A stretch of DNA of 64,000 bases from Candidatus Planktophila dulcis (GTDB lineage: Bacteria > Actinomycetota > Actinomycetes > Nanopelagicales > Nanopelagicaceae), in assembly GCF_002288225.1 (NCBI RefSeq), contig NZ_CP016777.1, positions 620,001 to 684,000 on the forward strand, in the 5' to 3' direction. Under the pieces are notes generated by a model that was not told where the DNA came from, searched no databases, and saw only the letters and a program-made list of their open reading frames with translations. The position numbers and the translations under genes are program-made. Positions 59,685 to 64,000 of the stretch are shown piece after piece (position 1 is the stretch's first letter; every line of letters begins with the position of its first letter).

Positions 59685-61052
59685 CTAAACGCTCTTCTTG
59701 AACAGTGCCAGAAACATTGAATCCGTGTCATGGACGCTAGTCCATAGCGCCATGCATCCATCACGAACGGCTCCGTCAAGGTTTGTTGGCAGGTATGGTG
59801 AAACATCCATTTGCTCTAGCTCAGGATGGCCTTTAAGAATAATCTTCACCTGCCCAAATGTCTCAGCAAAGTGAGGGCTACAGGTTGCATAGCCAAAGAT
59901 TCCGCCAACTTCGAGAGTTGCAATCGCTGCCTCCGATAGTTCACGTTGCAATTCAGTGAGGGCTCGCAGATCCTGAACCGTTCTGCGCCATCTCACTTCT
60001 GGGCGGCGGCGAAGTGCACCAAGTCCGGTGCATGGAACATCGGCAATGATCGCATCAAAGAGTTGATTATGAGAAGAAATCTCCCTGCCATCACCAACCC
60101 AGACTGGAAACTTACCCACTACATTCTTAACAAGCTTTGCTCTCGCTTCTGAAACTTCATTTGCTACGAAATCTCTACCTTCAACATCGCAGATATGAGA
60201 GATAAGTGCAGCCTTTCCGCCAGGACCAGCACAGAGATCAAGAACATTTTTTGCTGATTGGGTAGCTCGAGAGAAAGCTAAAGCGACCAGTTGAGATCCT
60301 TCATCTTGAACACCAGCCTTACGGTGACGAATGAGATCTAGGGACCCAGGCGGACCATCAAACTTTGCCCCATACGGTGAATAGCGAGTTGCCACCGCAC
60401 CTTCTGCTACCAATTCTTCTTGTGTTGAAGAACCGGGCCATGAGACAAGTGTTGGCATGGCTGGGACATTGTTGGAAGCTAGCTCTGCCTCAACGCGATG
60501 GAAGTCTTTGAGTAGATCAAAGTAGGCAGAGACAATCCATTCAGGATGCGAATATTGGATAGAGAGGCGAGTAACAGGATCACTGATGAGTGAGACTGGC
60601 TCAAGCCACTCCTCCAGAGTCTTCGCACTCACCTTTCGTAAAATGGCGTTGACGAACGATGCTTTGGATTCTCCAATGACCTTGCGTGCTAACTCAACGG
60701 TTGCTGAGACTGCAGCGTGGGTTGCTACTCGCATCTCGAAGAGTTGGTGCACGCCTAATCGGCAAATATCGACGATTCCTTCATCGACCTCACTCCATGG
60801 TCGATCTGATACTTGAGCCAGTATGTAGTCGTGACGACCTTGCATGCGCAAAGTTCCATAGAGAAGCTCTGTCACAAACCCTTTATCGCGTTGATCAAAG
60901 TTGCTCGCATTGAGCGCCCCCGGGAGAAGAAGGTTTGAATATCCCCCACGTCGGTTTACCTCAGAGAAGATGTCATAGACAAGAACGCGTGGAGCATCTG
61001 GCTTTGGTGATTTAAATGAATCCCTACGCGCCTTAACCAAAATATTCGCCAT
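59685..61052 (-). CDS. rsmB: 16S rRNA (cytosine-967-C5)-methyltransferase
   Basis: 455 residues. N-terminal NusB-like RNA-binding domain (VYDIFSEVNRRGGYSNLLL through ASFVNAILRKVS), then the RsmB catalytic domain: DLCAGPGGKAALISHI (SAM), DAIIADVPCTGLGALRRRPE (catalytic Cys), and GGIFGYATCSPHFAE (second Cys). ATG 61052 overlaps fmt by 20 nt; TTG 61040 or ATG 61070 are alternatives. Confidence 0.93.
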   Translation of the reverse strand: MANILVKARRDSFKSPKPDAPRVLVYDIFSEVNRRGGYSNLLLPGALNASNFDQRDKGFVTELLYGTLRMQGRHDYILAQVSDRPWSEVDEGIVDICRLGVHQLFEMRVATHAAVSATVELARKVIGESKASFVNAILRKVSAKTLEEWLEPVSLISDPVTRLSIQYSHPEWIVSAYFDLLKDFHRVEAELASNNVPAMPTLVSWPGSSTQEELVAEGAVATRYSPYGAKFDGPPGSLDLIRHRKAGVQDEGSQLVALAFSRATQSAKNVLDLCAGPGGKAALISHICDVEGRDFVANEVSEARAKLVKNVVGKFPVWVGDGREISSHNQLFDAIIADVPCTGLGALRRRPEVRWRRTVQDLRALTELQRELSEAAIATLEVGGIFGYATCSPHFAETFGQVKIILKGHPELEQMDVSPYLPTNLDGAVRDGCMALWTSVHDTDSMFLALFKKSV

Positions 61053-61938
61053 CTGTGATTCGTGCTCCATTGATCCAGGAAAGTGCCTCCATGCGAGACT
61101 TTCCCGAAGGTGTAAGGAATCCAATCGCTAATGCATTACTTCCTGTTCCAACAATGAGCTTCTTATCGACAATATGTAAGGTTCCTGGTTTCAGTGAAGA
61201 ATCTTCTAAAGAAACTGAATCAATCTTGAGCGTATCTCCCCTAAAACGCGTCCACGCCCCAGGGTTTGATGTGAAGGCTCGAACTTTCTGGGAGATAACC
61301 TGCGCAGAGAGACTCCAATCAATCTCGCACTCCTGCTTTGTAATCTTGGAAGCTTTTGTAGCACCTTCACCTGATTGCGTAGTAGGCCGTTTACCATCAG
61401 TAATCGCCTGCAAAGAATCCATCACCGCTTCAACACCAAGCTCGGCTAACTCAATAAGGAGTTCATCACTTGTAATGTCAGTGTCTAAAGCGAATCTCTT
61501 TGTTGAAAATATCGGGCCAGTATCCATACCTTCATCTAATTGAAAGACAGTCACGCCAGAGAGTGAATCTCCTGCCTCAATCGCACGTTGCACAGGCGCT
61601 GCTCCTCGCCAACGAGGCAGAAGTGAGAAGTGAAGGTTGAGACATCCATGGCGAGGGAGTGTGAGAATCTCTGTAGGTAGTAGAACTCCATAACCAATCG
61701 TGAGAAGTACGTCGCAGTCTCTAACAAGAAGGGCAGTCTCGGCGAGGTCTTGCGGCTTAAAGCATTCGACAGAGTTCTCATAAGCCCACTGTGAGACAAC
61801 AGAGCCTTTAAGCTCTCGACCACGTCCAGCAGGACGATCCGGCTGCGTGATGACGGCAGCAAGAACATGCTCTGAATTCAATAACCAATTTAATGTTGGG
61901 ACTGCAACACCAGGGGTTGCAGCAACGATAATTCTCAA
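61033..61938 (-). CDS. fmt: Methionyl-tRNA formyltransferase
   Basis: 301 residues. Formylates initiator Met-tRNA. QPDRPAGRGRELKGSVVSQW, the catalytic region GCLNLHFSLLPRWRGAAPVQ (Asn, His) followed by RAIEAGDSLSGVTVFQLDEG, MDTGPIF (Asp), and a C-terminal OB-fold (RAFTSNPGAWTRFRG). ATG follows directly after the def stop, so def-fmt are coupled. Confidence 0.96.
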   Translation of the reverse strand: MRIIVAATPGVAVPTLNWLLNSEHVLAAVITQPDRPAGRGRELKGSVVSQWAYENSVECFKPQDLAETALLVRDCDVLLTIGYGVLLPTEILTLPRHGCLNLHFSLLPRWRGAAPVQRAIEAGDSLSGVTVFQLDEGMDTGPIFSTKRFALDTDITSDELLIELAELGVEAVMDSLQAITDGKRPTTQSGEGATKASKITKQECEIDWSLSAQVISQKVRAFTSNPGAWTRFRGDTLKIDSVSLEDSSLKPGTLHIVDKKLIVGTGSNALAIGFLTPSGKSRMEALSWINGARITDGEYFG

Positions 61939-62499
61939 CTACAGCCCTCTGCCAAATGGATCATGCGGAGAGACTTTGATTTGTGGCTGTAGTCCCAAAG
62001 CATCTGCCATGCCGAACCAATCAGATTCTCGGATTTCTTTCATCGCTAATTTACGATCTTCTTCAGAAAGTCGATCAATAAAGAGAATGCCATCAAGATG
62101 ATCTGTCTCGTGTTGTAGTGCTCGCGCAAGAAGTTCGGTACCTTCAATCGTGACAGGTTCACCATGGATATTGAAACCTTTAGCGACTGCTCTAAAGGCG
62201 CGCGGGGTTGGATAGAGCAACTCGGGAAAACTCAAACAGCCCTCATCTCCCTCTTGCATCTCTTCACTCAGATCAAGGGTTGGGTTGATCAGATGTCCAA
62301 GTGCTTCATCGACATCCCAGACAAAAACTCGAAGTGGAACACCGATCTGAGGGGCCGCAAGACCTGCGCCAGGAGCATCAAGCATCGTTTCGGTCAGATC
62401 TTTGACCAGCACTCGCAACTCCTTATCGAAGTCAATAACTTCAGATGCCGGTGTCACAAGGACAGGGTCTCCGAAGTGGCGAATTGGCTTGATGGACAT
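61939..62499 (-). CDS. def: Peptide deformylase
   Basis: 186 residues. Removes the formyl group from nascent chains. All three metal-site motifs are present: GAGLAAPQIG, EGCLSFPE and HETDHLDG. ATG 62499 with AGGA at suitable distance; an ATG two codons earlier lies too close to that site. It pairs with fmt, the enzyme that adds the formyl group. Confidence 0.96.
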   Translation of the reverse strand: MSIKPIRHFGDPVLVTPASEVIDFDKELRVLVKDLTETMLDAPGAGLAAPQIGVPLRVFVWDVDEALGHLINPTLDLSEEMQEGDEGCLSFPELLYPTPRAFRAVAKGFNIHGEPVTIEGTELLARALQHETDHLDGILFIDRLSEEDRKLAMKEIRESDWFGMADALGLQPQIKVSPHDPFGRGL

Positions 62500-62511
62500 G
62501 TGCATATCCTA

Positions 62512-64000
62512 CTATCGAGAGAGCGAATACGGATCTATGCGAATGGAGGCGAGCGTCTTCTTAGAAGAACTTCTCCTCCGCTGAAACTCATGAAGAAGAG
62601 AGATGAGTTCTTCGCCATCATTTAATGGAGTCAAAATAACAATGCGATCAGTATCGCCCTTAAGTTGAGACGGACCCAGAATGGTTGTTGATGAAGGAAG
62701 ACGACCATCCTCTTGTGATTTCTTCAACCCTCTCAAGAGTGATTGAGATTCCGAATTGACAATATCCAATGTAATTGCGCGTGTGAAAGGGGGAAGTTGA
62801 ACTTCCAACCTCTCGCGAAGTTCTCGCTGAGAAATGAGTGAAGGCTTCCATGCCGATAATGCTCCAACTATTGGATGGTTCCCAGCCATTACCAATGCAA
62901 CGATTCCCGATTGTGAAGCTAAGGCAGAATGAGCGAAGAAGAGCTCGCGACTACGTTCATGTGCACGAATATCAGATTGCGTGAAGAACCTCTCCCCCTC
63001 AAGAATTACCACCATTGCATATCCATCTGGTGCGAGGGGTGCAGCCCCTGGTGTGGAGATGACAAAACCTGTCCCCTCGCTGTATTCATCAATCATGCTC
63101 TCGGCAGAACTTTGAACTATTTGAGTCCCTGGGAACGCTGCACCGATTTCATATGCAAAGCGATCGCTGCCACGTCCCAGTAGGAAAGGAGTTGTGCCCT
63201 GACACCACGTGCACTTCCATTCACTTATTGACTGTGCGCAGATAACGCACGAGACAGGAGACTGCGCACTCCTCTGAGAAAGCTTTCCTCCACACTCACA
63301 CATTGCAATATTCCTGCATTTGGAACAAGTTATTGCTTGGGAATAACCCTTACGTGGTGAGATGAAGAGGATTGGCCCCACCTTCATCGCTTTTCGAATC
63401 TCAGACATCAGCCGACTAGGCAGAAGCTCTCCCTGTGTCTGTTGAAATGATGCGACGTTGACTCTGTGTATAGATGATGAGTAGTCAATCCATCTAGATT
63501 CAATCAGACGTGCAATCTCAGAATTCGGTGAATACCCGACAAAATTTAACGAAATATTTGCCCGCATAGAACGCAAGATGGCCACATCCCGGACATTCCA
63601 CCCTGGGGTTCGTACCTCGTAGTGGTTCTCCGAACCTTCATCGATGACGAATATGGAAGACAAGTCCCCAAGCGGTGCGAATATCGCACTGCGAGTGCCG
63701 ATAACGATCAGATTCCTACCGTTGCGTATGCGAAGAAAATTGTCATAACGCTCTGATCTTTCGAGTGAGGAATCAAGGAGAATGGAACCCTGAATCATTT
63801 TTTGTAGTCGGTTGGCAGAGTTTGAATCAGGTAGAACAAGCAACGTTGAGCCTTGGGATGATGACTGTGTAATGAGCGTTTCGATGAACTTAAAGCGATC
63901 CACAACAGGTGGAATTTGAATATAGGTGCGCTTGGCCTTACTACCCGATGGGCGCAGATCCACCTCGAGAAAGCTCTGCTTATCGATAGAAGCAACGCGA
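62512..64000 (-). CDS. priA: PriA-like primosomal protein, 5' end beyond window
   Basis: At least 496 residues are visible; the frame stays open to base 64000, so the N-terminal DNA-binding domain is outside. IVIGTRSAIFAPLGDLSSIF and VIDEGSENHYE correspond to PriA motif II, with DEGS in place of DEEH. The zinc-cysteine block CSKCRNIAMCECGGKLSQRS is followed by CVIC and CTWC. No Walker A is recognisable in the visible part. Actinobacterial PriA proteins are known to lack helicase motifs, so it probably acts in restart without ATP-driven unwinding. GTG 63963 is not the start. Confidence 0.88.
   Translation of the reverse strand, partial: RVASIDKQSFLEVDLRPSGSKAKRTYIQIPPVVDRFKFIETLITQSSSQGSTLLVLPDSNSANRLQKMIQGSILLDSSLERSERYDNFLRIRNGRNLIVIGTRSAIFAPLGDLSSIFVIDEGSENHYEVRTPGWNVRDVAILRSMRANISLNFVGYSPNSEIARLIESRWIDYSSSIHRVNVASFQQTQGELLPSRLMSEIRKAMKVGPILFISPRKGYSQAITCSKCRNIAMCECGGKLSQRSAQSPVSCVICAQSISEWKCTWCQGTTPFLLGRGSDRFAYEIGAAFPGTQIVQSSAESMIDEYSEGTGFVISTPGAAPLAPDGYAMVVILEGERFFTQSDIRAHERSRELFFAHSALASQSGIVALVMAGNHPIVGALSAWKPSLISQRELRERLEVQLPPFTRAITLDIVNSESQSLLRGLKKSQEDGRLPSSTTILGPSQLKGDTDRIVILTPLNDGEELISLLHEFQRRRSSSKKTLASIRIDPYSLSR

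Overview
The window looks like a chromosomal piece of a small-genome, moderate-GC actinobacterium. Three observations support this. (1) The rRNA operon and 23S have actinobacterial features. (2) Gene order follows the conserved actinobacterial backbone: tyrS / TPR / tlyA-nadK-recN / pyrG / xerD / parA-like / scpAB / rluB / cmk-der, then pgsA / gcvH / garA / ftsR / DUF151 / merR / gcvP, then ppm1 / 5'-3' exonuclease / helY / tatC-tatA / pafC-pafB / trmI / recB / metH / PAC2 / mshC. M. tuberculosis equivalents lie around Rv1689-Rv1713, Rv1822-Rv1832 and Rv2090-Rv2141. (3) Spacers are short, start/stop codons overlap, and blocks usual in larger relatives are missing. A freshwater acI-type lineage (Nanopelagicales, e.g. 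Ca. Planktophila) would fit; this is inference, not a database match.

Layout. 1-6760: 3' part of tyrS, then a complete 16S-23S-5S operon with promoter, RNase III-type processing stems and terminator. 6833-14690: TPR protein, SSB-like protein, two small helical proteins, tlyA, nadK, recN, pyrG, xerD. 14693-15987 (minus): a probable DNA-binding partner and a ParA-like ATPase, divergent from scpA-scpB-rluB. 18653-22668: aroH, tyrA, a fused cmk-der and a CDP-alcohol phosphatidyltransferase. 22679-28390: gcvH, garA, ftsR, DUF151, merR, gcvP. 28402-37078 (minus): nine closely spaced genes from trmI down to ppm1. 37137-48025: recB-like nuclease, metH, PAC2, a mycothiol-ligase operon, aldo/keto reductase, M20 peptidase and tRNA-Leu. 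48050-55139 (plus): apt, acyltransferase, tdk, adh, YczE-like protein and a purine permease, with a DUF554 gene on minus. 55196-64000: ung, ABC ATPase, serB, hisG-hisE, rpe, rsmB, fmt, def and the 3' part of priA.

The main finding is that the replication terminus appears to lie inside the window. A 28-bp XerCD-type dif site is readable at 28404-28431, between the convergent genes gcvP and ppm1, and it overlaps the last codons of ppm1. At the same place the dominant gene strand flips. The heptamer GGGGGAG also flips: all 16 copies found by eye to the left are on the plus strand and all 8 to the right are on the minus strand, so every copy points toward dif. That is the geometry of an FtsK-orienting polar sequence (KOPS-like). 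xerD, scpA, scpB and a ParA-like gene lie within 15 kb of dif, and the rRNA operon is only about 22-27 kb from it.

The segment that in many Actinobacteria carries the Pup-proteasome genes between trmI and pafB is absent here: trmI and pafB overlap by 20 nt. The regulators PafB and PafC and a PAC2-family gene remain nearby.
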